Shown: positions 26,807 through 36,208, numbered from the stretch's first letter. The stretch is DNA of 63,253 nt from Neobacillus rhizosphaerae (GCF_937468385.1 NZ_CALBWS010000031.1:1-63253), one strand, 5' to 3'. Notes: generated by a model from the sequence alone, not told the origin. Translations and numbers: made by a program.

Positions 26807-27379
26807 ACATGTCTCTAAGTCATTATTCCACTAAATCGTTAATAGAAGCTTTACGACTAAAATAACAGATAGAAGGATAATAAATTATACTTATTGACTA
26901 TTGTTTAATTAAAAATACTGAATAACCAGGATAGTTGTTTTAGTGAATCAATATGGAGGGAAACTGTAATGGGGGAATATGAAAGCAAAGAAGTTAAGTA
27001 CTTGCAGGATAAAATTAAAGATATATCATACAATGATAATCATTTTATACTAAGGATGTGAAAAGGCATATTTTAAGAGAGGTATGAAAAAAATTGAATT
27101 GAAACGTTTAATAAGAAAATTTCATAATATAGGAAAAGGGATAATAAAGTCTAATGTACTTTAAAATCCCTTAGTTAGATGATGTTTTAATCTTTAATTT
27201 CTATTATGATGTTGAATGGAATGTAGAGAATAATTACGAAAAAAAATGGTCGGTTTATTCAAGATGTCTTGAAGGAATACGATTACCTCTGGAACATGAG
27301 TGAGGAAGCTGGGTAGGTGACAGGCACTCTTTTTCAAAAAATACCCCGTATATAACTGGTAATCTAAATCGTATTACTG
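26807..27379. other. Gene-poor stretch with decayed genes
   Basis: A 30-residue frame at 26969-27061 (MGEYESKEVKYLQDKIKDIS) has GGAGGG before its ATG. At 27084-27165 and 27180-27303 are further pieces (KKIELKRLIRKF, IFNFYYDVEWNVENNYEKKW). Together they look like one frameshifted gene of about 100 residues, possibly an immunity-type protein. A family B half palindrome (GGTGACAGGCACTC) is at 27317. Confidence 0.4.
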
Positions 27380-27940
27380 CTATAATTCATACCATTCAAG
27401 ATCAAATATCATAATAGGATCGCCAAAATTAGTAGTAAATGTCTCGAATCCGAATTTTGAATAAAACTTTGTTAACCGATTAATAATACTTTTACGCTCA
27501 ATTCCTTCTGGTTCTCCCTCAATCGGAGCAGGTTGTAAAATAATAAAATCAACATTCAATATTTTGCTGAATTTTATTATATTGCTAATTGTAAAAGATC
27601 CGTATGAGTTTTTTCTATACTCCTTTTGTATTTTTATGTAGTTTAAGCATAGAACTTTTTCGTAATAGCTAACATCAGATGCACGAGAAAATTGATGAAA
27701 ACCATTAATTAGATGAACCATATTACCAGATACTGAATCTGCAATATCATGGATTAAGGATGAGTCATCTAAAGTATTTGAATGGAAGATAGTAAAACTG
27801 ATTGAACCTATATCCTTACTAGTACCTTCTTCATCATGTAAAGTAATTTTAGCCCATCCATCTAAATATGGATATTCCGCATCATAATCTTCATTAACGT
27901 GCAAATTATAATCAACACTTATAAAGTAAGATTCCTCCAT
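27380..27940 (-). CDS. GNAT-like protein, divergent from a helix-turn-helix gene
   Basis: 186 residues. The second half has GNAT-like features: a strand-rich region then QKEYRKNSYGSFTISNIIKF (about 110-129) and a late FYSKFGFETF (about 163-172) as in acetyltransferase folds. The usual Q/RxxGxG/A loop is not clear, so activity is uncertain. ATG 27940 has AGGAAGG upstream; a longer start at 28009 would overlap the divergent gene. It shares an 84-base intergenic space with the gene at 28025. Confidence 0.55.
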   Translation of the reverse strand: MEESYFISVDYNLHVNEDYDAEYPYLDGWAKITLHDEEGTSKDIGSISFTIFHSNTLDDSSLIHDIADSVSGNMVHLINGFHQFSRASDVSYYEKVLCLNYIKIQKEYRKNSYGSFTISNIIKFSKILNVDFIILQPAPIEGEPEGIERKSIINRLTKFYSKFGFETFTTNFGDPIMIFDLEWYEL

Positions 27941-28024
27941 CTTGGATACCTTCCTAATTTTTAAATTTAAAAAATGGATTATATTATTTATATTATAACC
28001 AAAAACCACAAGGAGGATAATAGG

Positions 28025-28528
28025 ATGGAAACTGATTACAAAGGATTAGTTGAAAAGAAATTTGGTAAATCTTTAAAAGAAATAATGTATGAAATTTGTA
28101 TTGAGAAAGGTTTAGAAAAATGGGATGGAGCTGAGTTACTTGGTGTTCCAGTAGAAACTTTTGCAGCATGGAGATCAAAATTTCGTTTCGGTCCGTTACA
28201 ATGGCGGGCAGATCAGGCTGCAATATTACGTAAAAAAAATATTGAAAAATACAATGAAGAACTATTAAATTCAGATTTAAATAGGGTGTTTATTCATAAG
28301 GGCGAAAGAACAATTGAAAGTTTCAAAGAGATTATTGAGAGAATGTTGGAACTTGCTAAAACTAAACGCTCTAAACATTCTGAAGTTTCTCTTGATGAAA
28401 TATCAATTCTAATGAAAATTGGTATACTCGAAAATACACTTGAATACATAAACGATTTTGAAAAAAATAAGTTGCATGAAAAGTTCGAAAGGGAATTAGA
28501 ACTTTATACTAGTTTTACGCATAAATAA
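28025..28528 (+). CDS. Helix-turn-helix-like protein of unknown family
   Basis: 167 residues. After METDYKGLVEKKFGKSLK, a segment WDGAELLGVPVETFAAWRS (about 39-57) reads like a helix-turn-helix with a recognition helix. The rest is charged helices. ATG 28025 follows AGGAGGATAATAGG. It is divergent from the GNAT-like gene and may control it or bind phage DNA; this is inference. A strong terminator follows. Family not recognised. Confidence 0.5.
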   Translation: METDYKGLVEKKFGKSLKEIMYEICIEKGLEKWDGAELLGVPVETFAAWRSKFRFGPLQWRADQAAILRKKNIEKYNEELLNSDLNRVFIHKGERTIESFKEIIERMLELAKTKRSKHSEVSLDEISILMKIGILENTLEYINDFEKNKLHEKFERELELYTSFTHK

Positions 28529-28557
28529 ACATTATAAAAAAATTCGTTAAAATAATA

Positions 28558-28593
28558 ATCCTCTATTTCCTAGAAAGGATAGAGGATCTTTTT
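28558..28593 (+). terminator. Intrinsic terminator
   Basis: ATCCTCTAT (28558-28566) and ATAGAGGAT (28579-28587) form the stem, followed by CTTTTT. Confidence 0.8.
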
Positions 28594-28675
28594 ATTTACC
28601 TCCAACTATAGTACAATTTTACATATCCAATAAATAACAGTTTACAGAGAGACATCTATAGTTAGGAGAAAACCA

Positions 28676-31489
28676 ATGGAAGTAGTAAAAAAGAAACTAA
28701 TTGTCAACTCCGATAAAGGCAACTTATTACGAGAACTAGTAAAATCGATGAACGAGTGTGTGCGGTTTTATTTTAGTGTCGCTTTTATTAATTTCAGCGG
28801 CTTGCAGCTTCTGCTTGATCCTTTAAAGGATGCGGAGCAAAAAGGCATTGCTGGGAAGATCATAACGTCAACCTATCTCAATTTTACCGATGCCAAGGCA
28901 TTGGAGAAAATTAAAGAGTTTCATAATGTTGACCTAAAGGTCTTCGTTACCGATAAAGAGATTGGCTTTCATACGAAGGCATACATATTTGAGTATCAGG
29001 ATAGCTATAAGGTCATTATCGGCTCATCCAATATTACCCAAAGTGCACTGAAAAGTAATATTGAATGGAACGTCGAAATTATTACCAAAGAACATGGCCG
29101 CTTTATTAAGGATGTTTTAAAGGAATACGATGGGCTCTGGGACATGAGTGCTGAAGCCGATCAGGCTTTTATTAGTAGATATGAAGAGTTTCTGAAAAGC
29201 CTTAAGAATACGCAAAAAACACATCAACTGATTTATGAAAATAAGCAATATATTGTTCAAAATCGAATGCAGAAACATGCAACGGAGAACCTAGCGAGAC
29301 TTAGGAGCTATGGGGAGAAAAAGGCATTGGTAATTGCTGCGACTGGAACGGGTAAAACCTATATGTCAGCGTTTGATGTGAAGAACGTGAAGCCAAAGCG
29401 ACTTCTTTTCATTGTCCATCGCGAAGAGATCCTGAAAAAAGCGAAGGATACCTTTGAGATGTTGTTACCCAATGAGGGGTTCACGTTTGGTTTGCTGACA
29501 GGGAACCATAAGCAGAAACATGTTGATTATGTCTTTGCCACGATCCAAACCATCTCAAAGTGTTTTCATGAATTCGGAAGAGATGAATTTGATTATATGA
29601 TCATTGATGAGGCCCATCATGCCACAAGTCCAACCTATCAGACTGTATTAGATTATTTTAAACCTCAGTTTACCTTAGGGATGACAGCCACTCCTGAACG
29701 AAGTGATGGCTATAATGTCTTTGATTTGTTCGATAATAATGTGGCTTTAGAGGTTCGCCTACACGAAGCCTTAGAGGATGAACTCGTGATTCCCTTTCAT
29801 TATTTCGGAATCACGGATATTGAAGGCATTGATTTAAGTGATGTTGATATTGAAGATATTACTGAAATCACCAAACGGTTAAAGGTCAATGAGCGGGTTG
29901 ATTTTATTATTGAAAAAATGGATTTTTACGGTCATGATGGTGAGAAAAGAAAAGGCCTCGGTTTTTGCATCAGTATTGAACATGCTCAATATATGGCAAG
30001 TGAATTTAATAAAAGAGGCTATAAAAGTATTTGCTTATATGGGGCTGACGCACCGGAAAAACGTGAGCAATATATTCAACGATTAGAAGATGACCAGGAC
30101 GAATTAGAATTCATTTTCACCATAGATATCTTTAATGAAGGGGTCGATATTCCTTCTATTAATACCGTATTAATGCTACGACCAACCAACTCACCGATTA
30201 TCTTTATTCAACAACTCGGGAGAGGCTTGCGGAAGCATGCGAATAAAAGCTTCTTGACGGTGCTCGACTTTATTGGAAACCATCAGAAAACGTTCCTCAT
30301 TGCTTTGGCGTTAAATGGGAGTCGCTACTATGATAAAGAAAGCCTAAAGGTAGCAGTGGCAACGGGATTCGCAAATATTCCTGGATGTACTCATATCCAA
30401 ATGGATAAGATTTCACAGGATCGAATATTGGCACAGATTGATAGGGAAAATTTCAATTCGATGAAGTATCTGAAGGAAGAATACGGTGAATTTAAAAAAC
30501 TCAATCAGGGTCGGATCCCGTATTTGTTATTGGATTATCTGAAATATGATGGTGCGCCAGATCCTGTTAAATTTATTAATCGCGAGAAAACATACTTATC
30601 CTTTGTGGCCAAGGTCGAGAAGGATGATGATTTAAAGGAAATTTTACTAAATGAAGCCTTTGAAGCGACATTGAAGGAATTATCAAGCAAGCTACCACTT
30701 AAGCGGATTTATGAGTTTGTTATCCTGCGTTATTTGCTAGATCATGAAGAGATTAATCAAGGAATAGCAAAGCAAGAAATTCTGAAAATGATCGATAACG
30801 TCGATAATGATTCCATTTTACATGCATTTGAGTGTCTAAATCAAAACTACTATGATAGTGGGCAGCTGAAGAATAAACCTAAATTAGTGCGTTATGACAA
30901 TGGCATTCTGACAAAGACTGATATTTTTTCAAAGCTATTAGAAAATGAAGAATACCGGAAGTTTATTGAAGACATTATCACTTATGGTATTTTCCGATAC
31001 GAGAAGGATTTTAAAAGAGAATACTATGGTGTCCCACATTTCAAATTGTATGAGCAATATCAAATGATCGACGCTGCGTTGCTGTCGAACTATCGGAAAA
31101 TCCATAGTTCCTTTAGAGGATCGGGATTATTGGCGAATGGCAATGAGTACTTTCTCTTTATTGATTTGCATAAAGAGGAGGACGTAAAGGAAAGTATCAA
31201 CTATAAAGATAAATTTATTAATCCACATGAATTCCAATGGCAATCGGTTAATAATACGACACAACAATCTGAACGAGGGAAAAACATCATTTTTAATCAG
31301 CAGCGTGGGGTCCATCTTCATTTGTTTATTCGCAAGTACAAAGAATTGGATGGCAAGACGGAGCCTTATATTTATATTGGAAAAGGAAATTCTGTTGAAT
31401 TTGAAGGGGACAAGCCGATTACGGTCCGAATGGAATTAGAGAATGAGGTACCGACAAATTTATATACGGAGTTTACAGAAAAAGTGTAG
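28676..31489 (+). CDS. PLD-nuclease/superfamily 2 helicase with DUF3427 C-terminus
   Basis: 937 residues in three parts. The N-terminal phospholipase D-like domain has the HxK motif (H99, K101: GFHTKAYIF) and GSSNIT (116-121). The SF2 helicase has Walker A ATGTGKT (222-228), DEAH (311-314), TAT (337-339) and motif VI QLGRGLRK (about 512-520). The C-terminal DUF3427-type region is about 600-937. PLD plus helicase fusions of this kind are common in defence islands and may unwind and cut foreign DNA. A convergent Nudix gene starts 20 bases after its end. It is complete, with GGAGAAAACC before ATG 28676. Confidence 0.85.
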   Translation: MEVVKKKLIVNSDKGNLLRELVKSMNECVRFYFSVAFINFSGLQLLLDPLKDAEQKGIAGKIITSTYLNFTDAKALEKIKEFHNVDLKVFVTDKEIGFHTKAYIFEYQDSYKVIIGSSNITQSALKSNIEWNVEIITKEHGRFIKDVLKEYDGLWDMSAEADQAFISRYEEFLKSLKNTQKTHQLIYENKQYIVQNRMQKHATENLARLRSYGEKKALVIAATGTGKTYMSAFDVKNVKPKRLLFIVHREEILKKAKDTFEMLLPNEGFTFGLLTGNHKQKHVDYVFATIQTISKCFHEFGRDEFDYMIIDEAHHATSPTYQTVLDYFKPQFTLGMTATPERSDGYNVFDLFDNNVALEVRLHEALEDELVIPFHYFGITDIEGIDLSDVDIEDITEITKRLKVNERVDFIIEKMDFYGHDGEKRKGLGFCISIEHAQYMASEFNKRGYKSICLYGADAPEKREQYIQRLEDDQDELEFIFTIDIFNEGVDIPSINTVLMLRPTNSPIIFIQQLGRGLRKHANKSFLTVLDFIGNHQKTFLIALALNGSRYYDKESLKVAVATGFANIPGCTHIQMDKISQDRILAQIDRENFNSMKYLKEEYGEFKKLNQGRIPYLLLDYLKYDGAPDPVKFINREKTYLSFVAKVEKDDDLKEILLNEAFEATLKELSSKLPLKRIYEFVILRYLLDHEEINQGIAKQEILKMIDNVDNDSILHAFECLNQNYYDSGQLKNKPKLVRYDNGILTKTDIFSKLLENEEYRKFIEDIITYGIFRYEKDFKREYYGVPHFKLYEQYQMIDAALLSNYRKIHSSFRGSGLLANGNEYFLFIDLHKEEDVKESINYKDKFINPHEFQWQSVNNTTQQSERGKNIIFNQQRGVHLHLFIRKYKELDGKTEPYIYIGKGNSVEFEGDKPITVRMELENEVPTNLYTEFTEKV

Positions 31490-31508
31490 TCTTCTCATTT
31501 CGAGAAGA

Positions 31509-31907
31509 CTATTTTTCTTGGATTAATTGTTCTACTGCTGGAACATCGGCCGGCGCCCATTTTAGTGAATCTAAATTTTCTCGTTTTAGCCAAATTAGTT
31601 TGGAGTGTTCACTTTTTGAAGGAGACCCTTCGACAACTCTACATTTAATTGAAATTAAATTTATGATAAATGTTTCGTATTTATGAGTATTGTCATTAAA
31701 TATCTCATTGGATGTTTCAATTTTACAATCCAACTCTTCATCAATTTCTCTTTTTAACGCTGAGAAGATGTCCTCGTTGGATTCCACCTTCCCACCAGGA
31801 AACTCCCATTGATTTGGAATCGACATTGCGGGTGATCTAAGTGCACATAGAATTTCATTTTGATCATTTTCGATAATGGCTGCGACGACTTTTACAAGCT
31901 TTTTCAA
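31509..31907 (-). CDS. Nudix hydrolase (MutT/NudG-like), convergent with the helicase
   Basis: 132 residues. The Nudix box runs 39-61: G39, E45, R53-E54, E57-E58, with Asp replacing the usual Gly at position 60. The context PNQWEFPGGK is typical of (d)NTP pyrophosphohydrolases that clean oxidised or modified nucleotides. ATG (or TTG) near 31907 has AAGGAGG upstream. I recall similar helicase-DUF3427 genes having Nudix neighbours, so this may be a two-gene defence unit. That link is inference. Confidence 0.82.
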   Translation of the reverse strand: MKKLVKVVAAIIENDQNEILCALRSPAMSIPNQWEFPGGKVESNEDIFSALKREIDEELDCKIETSNEIFNDNTHKYETFIINLISIKCRVVEGSPSKSEHSKLIWLKRENLDSLKWAPADVPAVEQLIQEK

Positions 31908-32108
31908 TGTGGTCCTCCTTGATGATTGTTTTACTAGTCATAATGATATCATTTCTAGGTTGAATTCGTATATTCATTAGTTTTTAGGATATCTAAAAAT
32001 AAAAGGGGTTTTTTAGCGTTGGAAAAATAATCCTTATGCATTATGATGATGATAAAAGATTTTGACTAGGTAAACCATTAGAGTAATTTGAATTTTGAGT
32101 AGAATATA

Positions 32109-32588
32109 ATGGATATAAATAATTTTCAAAGAATCGGTTCGGTTAGTAATGCGCAAGTTGGAAGAGATTTTGAGGAAACTGCTAAAAAATATTTTAAAGC
32201 TAACAGCGTTGACCTTACTTTTGGGCATCCTTTACACCTCGGAATTGGAAGGATTAAAAAATCACATACATTTGACTTAGGTTGCAATGATTCTATTAAC
32301 GGGAAAATCATAGTTGAATGTAAATCCCACACCTGGACATCTGGCGGAAATGTTCCGAGTGCAAAAATTACGGTCTGGAATGAAGCGATGTATTATTTTA
32401 GTCTAGCACCAAAAGATTACCGTAAAGTATTTTTTATTTTAAAAGATTACAGTACCAAAAGAAATGAAACGTTAGGAGAATACTATATACGTACATATAA
32501 GCATTTGATTCCTGATGATGTAGAAATTATGGAATATGACATGGTTGGTCAATCTGTCAGAACAATCAACGAAAGGATGGTTGTTTAA
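32109..32588 (+). CDS. PD-(D/E)XK nuclease-like protein
   Basis: 159 residues. D56 (TFDLG) and E70-C71-K72 (IIVECKSHTWT) give a PD-(D/E)XK-type core, preceded by RDFEETAKKYF (about 19-29) as in small restriction-endonuclease-like proteins. It is followed two bases later by a winged-helix-like gene. A truncated copy of both lies at 38649-38837, so this is a module that duplicates. ATG 32109 has no strong ribosome site (AGTAGAATATA upstream). Confidence 0.7.
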   Translation: MDINNFQRIGSVSNAQVGRDFEETAKKYFKANSVDLTFGHPLHLGIGRIKKSHTFDLGCNDSINGKIIVECKSHTWTSGGNVPSAKITVWNEAMYYFSLAPKDYRKVFFILKDYSTKRNETLGEYYIRTYKHLIPDDVEIMEYDMVGQSVRTINERMVV

Positions 32589-32589
32589 A

Positions 32590-32841
32590 ATGAATCACTA
32601 TCAAGCAATTATTTTAGCATTAGATAATTTAGGAGGAGAGGGAACCATCGGACAAGTAAATGATTGGATCAATAGCAATTATCCAAATACTTGGAAAGAG
32701 GCTGGGACTGCTCTAGCTGATATGGTTCCGATGTCACTGGGAGGCAATCGCTCATCCAATGTTAGCGAGGAATTCCGAATTCTTGAGAGGGTTTCACCAG
32801 GACGATATAGGCTATTTCAAAAAATGGAAAGTGTTAAATAA
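32590..32841 (+). CDS. Small winged-helix (HARE-HTH-like) partner of the nuclease
   Basis: 83 residues. The pattern YQAIILALDNLGGEGTIGQV followed by a conserved WK and a C-terminal wing (VSPGRYRLF) resembles the HARE/ASXL winged-helix domain often attached to restriction enzymes. Here it is a separate gene placed two bases after the nuclease, so it may supply DNA recognition. ATG 32590 follows GAAAGGATGG. Confidence 0.55.
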   Translation: MNHYQAIILALDNLGGEGTIGQVNDWINSNYPNTWKEAGTALADMVPMSLGGNRSSNVSEEFRILERVSPGRYRLFQKMESVK

Positions 32842-32854
32842 GGAGGGAATACTC

Positions 32855-33305
32855 TTGACTCAATACATTTTTATTGCTTCACCTATAAAACTGCCAATTG
32901 GTTCTTTTGGCTTAAACCCAGCGTCTCCTGAACAACCCAATGTATTTGAAACTGAATTGGATTTTCCACATTTGTCATTTGAAAACAATTATGATAGTGA
33001 AACCAAAGTGAGATTTTTACTATAGTCCGCATTTCAGTTTCAACTATCAAGTAGCGTGTAGTTATAATTTCCTATTCTTAAAAGATTGTTTGAAAGGGAA
33101 TGCAATCGATGAAAAGTGTTTGTCGGTGCTCTATTCGTATATAGATGAAGCACTTCAAGCTAGTGGGATTGTTGAGTATTTTACTTGTTGGTACAGTGAA
33201 AAAGGGCTGCCGATTAAGAATAAAAGAAGCATTCAATGGGCGGATATCAAAACACCCTATGATCTTGTGCTAACAGATCGTGAATTTTGGAGAATTACTT
33301 TGTAG
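32855..33305 (+). pseudogene. Unknown gene broken by one extra T
   Basis: TTG 32855 follows AAGGAGGG. The frame (TQYIFIASPIKLPIGSFGLN) stops at 33023. One frame over, the sequence continues smoothly as FYYSPHFSFNYQVACSYNFL and on to the stop at 33303. The break is at the T5 run near 33016; four Ts would restore a protein of about 150 residues. Family not recognised. It may be a real frameshift or a sequencing error. Confidence 0.6.
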
Positions 33306-33484
33306 TATGTTTGAAAATAGTTGCCTGACCCCCAACTTATTCCTTTTGGAAGATACGCAGAACCAATTGAAATCGCCAAATTGGTTCTATTCCTTGCTTC
33401 CGATGATAGTTCGTTTATCAGCGGCAGTCAGTATCGGATCGATGGCGGGATGTTTGCAAACTCAAATTAAACCGAAGTCAGTAG

Positions 33485-34354
33485 CAATGTATAGAATCGT
33501 GTTCAAAAAAGCGGAACGATTATTCGATTATAGGGAAGGGTGATCCCATATTGGTCATGCATGGGGGACATTCTAATTGTCTTGAGGAATTTGGGTATAG
33601 GGCATTAGTAGAGAATGGTTTCTCCGTTATAACCCCATCAAGAGCGGGCTATGGGGCAACGTCAAAAAAAGTTGGAAAAAGCTTAGCAACTGCATGTAGC
33701 TATTATACAAGATTGCTAGCCCATTTAAACATCGAAAAAGTTCACCTTCTCGCTATTTCTGCAGGAGGTCCTAGCGGGATTTATTTTGCTGCACACTATC
33801 CGGAGCTTGTCGCTTCACTTACCTTGCAATCTGCAGTTACAAAGGAATGGCTTACTCCTAGGGATAAGGAATATAAAGCGGCAAGGTTTTTATTCCGTCC
33901 AAAAGTTGAAAAATATACATGGAAATTAATTTCTCTTATGAACAATAAGTTCCCTCAGTATATTTTTAAGCAAATGTTCCCTTCATTTAGTAATCTAACC
34001 TATGATGAAGCAAAAAGTAAATTGAACAAGGAAGATGTTGAAGCGATGAGAAAAATGAATAATCGCCAACTGTCGGGATATGGATTCTTTATTGATCTAA
34101 TACAAGTTAATGAGATATCTAGCAAAGATTTACAAGCTGTTAGCTGTCCAACCCTAATCATGCATAGTAAACATGATGGCTCTGTCCCTTTAGAACACCC
34201 TTATTATGCTAATGAAAACATTCGTTCATCAGAGCTTTGTCTGCTCGACTCATGGGGGCATTTAATTTGGCTTGGTAAATCCTCAGAGGAGACAGACATC
34301 AACCTTATTAAATTTCTAAATTCTAACCAGATTTTAGGAGTAGGAAAATATTGA
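33485..34354 (+). pseudogene. Alpha/beta hydrolase, N-terminus damaged
   Basis: The hydrolase core is intact: HGGH oxyanion segment, nucleophile elbow AISAGG (Ser), acid SKHDGS (Asp) and WGH (His). Its frame is open from just after TAG 33482-33484 and reads NDYSIIGKGDPILVMHGGHS, but no good start or ribosome site exists there. The preceding 33280-33543 frame is different (FKKAERLFDY) and may be the shifted N-terminus. TTG 33551 would give 267 residues without the first strand. It was probably a carboxylesterase or related enzyme. Confidence 0.55.
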
Positions 34355-34380
34355 GTATTGAAATAAAAAACAAAGTGGAA

Positions 34381-34412
34381 ACTTCAATATGGTGACAGGC
34401 ACCATGTGAAGT
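34381..34412. repeat. Hairpin containing GGTGACAGGCACC
   Basis: ACTTC-ATGGTG (left) pairs with CACCAT-GAAGT (right) around ACAGG. It is related to family B repeats. The region 34355-34555 otherwise shows no gene. Confidence 0.5.
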
Positions 34413-34555
34413 TTTCACATTCCTAGTGAGTCTCTTAGAAAAGTAGTTAAATATTCGACATTGGTTATTTTTTTATTGCATTCGCTGCTATCAGCGCAAA
34501 TAAGATTGCCGATAGCCTTGTAATATTAATTATCAAAATCCAAGGGGTATTTGAA

Positions 34556-35101
34556 TTCACAAACAAGGTATCTACGAAGAAATTATCAATGAAAAAGTAA
34601 AAAATGAGTTCGCAGGGTTAGACCTCACCATATTTATCCAACCGAAATGGAAGTGAAAGAAGCCCTTGGAATATTAGAACTAGATGCAGATGACCTCCGA
34701 TGTGCCTACTGTGGTGATAAATCAACTGAATGGGACCATCTTCGCCCAATAGTAAAAAACAAAAAGCCGACAGGATATATTTCAGATATATTTAATTTAG
34801 TCCAGCTTGTGGGAAATGTAACCAATCTAAAGGAAATAAGGTTTGGAATGAGTGGATTGTAAGTGATGCTGTTCTTTCTCCGAAAATAAGAATGGTGGAC
34901 GATTTAGATGGACGGATTGCGCGTCTTTCAAAGTATGAGAAATGGGGAGATGTAAAACCGGTAGATTTTGAAAGTACTGTTGATGCAGACATATGGGAAG
35001 AACATTGGACTAACTGCGAGAAACTTCATGAGGATATGAGAAAAGCACAAGAAATAGCTTTGGTTATTAAACAGAAAATTAAGGATAACCTGAAGTACTA
35101 A
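34556..35101 (+). pseudogene. HNH endonuclease with two frameshifts
   Basis: The recoverable protein runs QGIYEEIINEKVKNEFAG, then (shift near 34616) RPHHIYPTEMEVKEALG with the zinc pair CAYCGD and EWDHLRPIV, then (shift near 34801) PACGKCNQSKGNKVW, the second zinc pair and HNH Asn, ending KQKIKDNLKY. Each shift is a single base. HNH nucleases of this length occur beside defence systems or as toxins. It is inactive unless the breaks are sequencing errors. Confidence 0.65.
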
Positions 35102-35235
35102 CAAGAAAAGAGAAAAAAATCCTTTTCAAAACTTAAGGTGTTAACTTTAAAGGGGATCCAAACAAAGACCCAAGGTTAAAATCTTGGTTATTTATATCGC
35201 ACTGGATAATTGGTAATATCAGAGGAGGTGCTCTT

Positions 35236-35439
35236 ATGAAATTTGGAATTAGAAAGCCAAGCTTGAAAGGAAGAATTTCAGCTAGAACTAGCATCAAAAG
35301 ACAGATTGTCCACAGAGCAGGATTGAAAATGCCAAGGGGTTTTGGCTGGGTTAGAGACCCAAAGAAATATGCTTATAACAAAGTTTACAATCAAATAAGC
35401 TTTGACATTTTTAAACTGATCAAAAAGCTCTTTAAATAA
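35236..35439 (+). CDS. Small basic protein of mobile-element type
   Basis: 67 residues, strongly basic, with a pattern SARTSIKRQIVHRAGLKMPR then GFGWVRDPKKYAYNKVYN. Small proteins with this ending (NPKKAAYNKVYN-type) are common near phage and mobile elements in Bacillota; their role is unknown. ATG 35236 follows GAGGAGGTG, a strong ribosome site. Confidence 0.6.
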   Translation: MKFGIRKPSLKGRISARTSIKRQIVHRAGLKMPRGFGWVRDPKKYAYNKVYNQISFDIFKLIKKLFK

Positions 35440-35494
35440 GTAGGATGTTGCAGATCCAAGTAGCGATCATATATTTTAATGGAGGACAAAAATA

Positions 35495-35716
35495 GTGGCA
35501 GAAATCAACTTCGAAATAAAAGAAACCATAGGTGCCATTTCACAATCCCCAAAAGGCTGGAACAAAGAACTCAATCTTATAAGCTGGAACGGAAAAGAAC
35601 CAAAGTATGATTTGCGTGATTGGGCCCCTGAGCATGAAAAGATGGGCAAGGGTGTAACGTTGAACGTTGAGGAGTTAAAGGTTTTGAGGGATTTGTTAAA
35701 TGGGTTGGAGTTGTAA
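35495..35716 (+). CDS. ydbC: YdbC/PC4-family single-stranded DNA-binding protein
   Basis: 73 residues. IKETIGAISQSPKGWNKELN and KYDLRDWAPEHEKMGKG match the YdbC family, bacterial PC4-like proteins that bind single-stranded DNA as dimers. Start GTG near 35495 has GGAGGAC upstream. A terminator follows at 35730. It lies between small mobile-type genes. Confidence 0.85.
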   Translation: MAEINFEIKETIGAISQSPKGWNKELNLISWNGKEPKYDLRDWAPEHEKMGKGVTLNVEELKVLRDLLNGLEL

Positions 35717-35729
35717 AGAGAATGGTTCG

Positions 35730-35767
35730 AGGGCTAACTGAGATTTAAGCGGTTAGCTCTTTTTTTG
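35730..35767 (+). terminator. Intrinsic terminator
   Basis: GGCTAAC pairs with GTTAGCT after a 13-base loop and is followed by TTTTTTT. Confidence 0.8.
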
Positions 35768-35921
35768 TCAGAGGAAAGAAGAAACAACGTGGTTTGAAAG
35801 AACGAAATCTAAATCTCAGAATTATTTTTAGACGAAAAAAACCCCTAGCTAATAAGGTTTAAGGAAATGTGTTAGTTAAATTAGTCTTATTTGATAAATA
35901 AAAAGTTGAATCATTAATGAA

Positions 35922-36104
35922 TTAATAAATCTCTCTAATACCAGATAAACGGATGGAGAAAACCTTTTGCTTTTCATCTTTTAATGAAAGTAACTGGTCT
36001 CTTAGATTAAGGCAATATACACGCCCTTTAATCGTTTGTAAGATTCCATTTGTAAAATAATCAATGGTAATCATTCTATTTTCAGTTAGTTGTTTCAAAT
36101 ACAT
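35922..36104 (-). CDS. YolD-like protein
   Basis: 60 residues with the YolD-like pattern of beta strands (TIDYFTNGILQTIKGRVYCL, then DQLLSLKDE and FSIRLSGIREIY). YolD genes often sit next to UvrX/DinB-type polymerases and are SOS- or phage-linked, but no polymerase is seen here. AAAGGAGG precedes ATG 36104 on the minus strand. Confidence 0.8.
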   Translation of the reverse strand: MYLKQLTENRMITIDYFTNGILQTIKGRVYCLNLRDQLLSLKDEKQKVFSIRLSGIREIY

Positions 36105-36208
36105 ATATATCCTCCTTTCATTCGTAATGTGTTACACAATACCATTATATAATTGGCATTTTAAGATAGGATGAAGAAGATGTTAAAGAACTATTAAGTT
36201 GTATACGA

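Noticed and set aside
28676..31489. DdmD-like helicase-nuclease partner of the Argonaute
   Set aside because: Domain order is PLD-helicase-DUF3427 and it lies over 9 kb away with other genes between; it is not DdmD-like.
35236..36104. Prophage
   Set aside because: The small basic, YdbC and YolD-like genes are suggestive, but no integrase, capsid, portal or lysis genes are seen.
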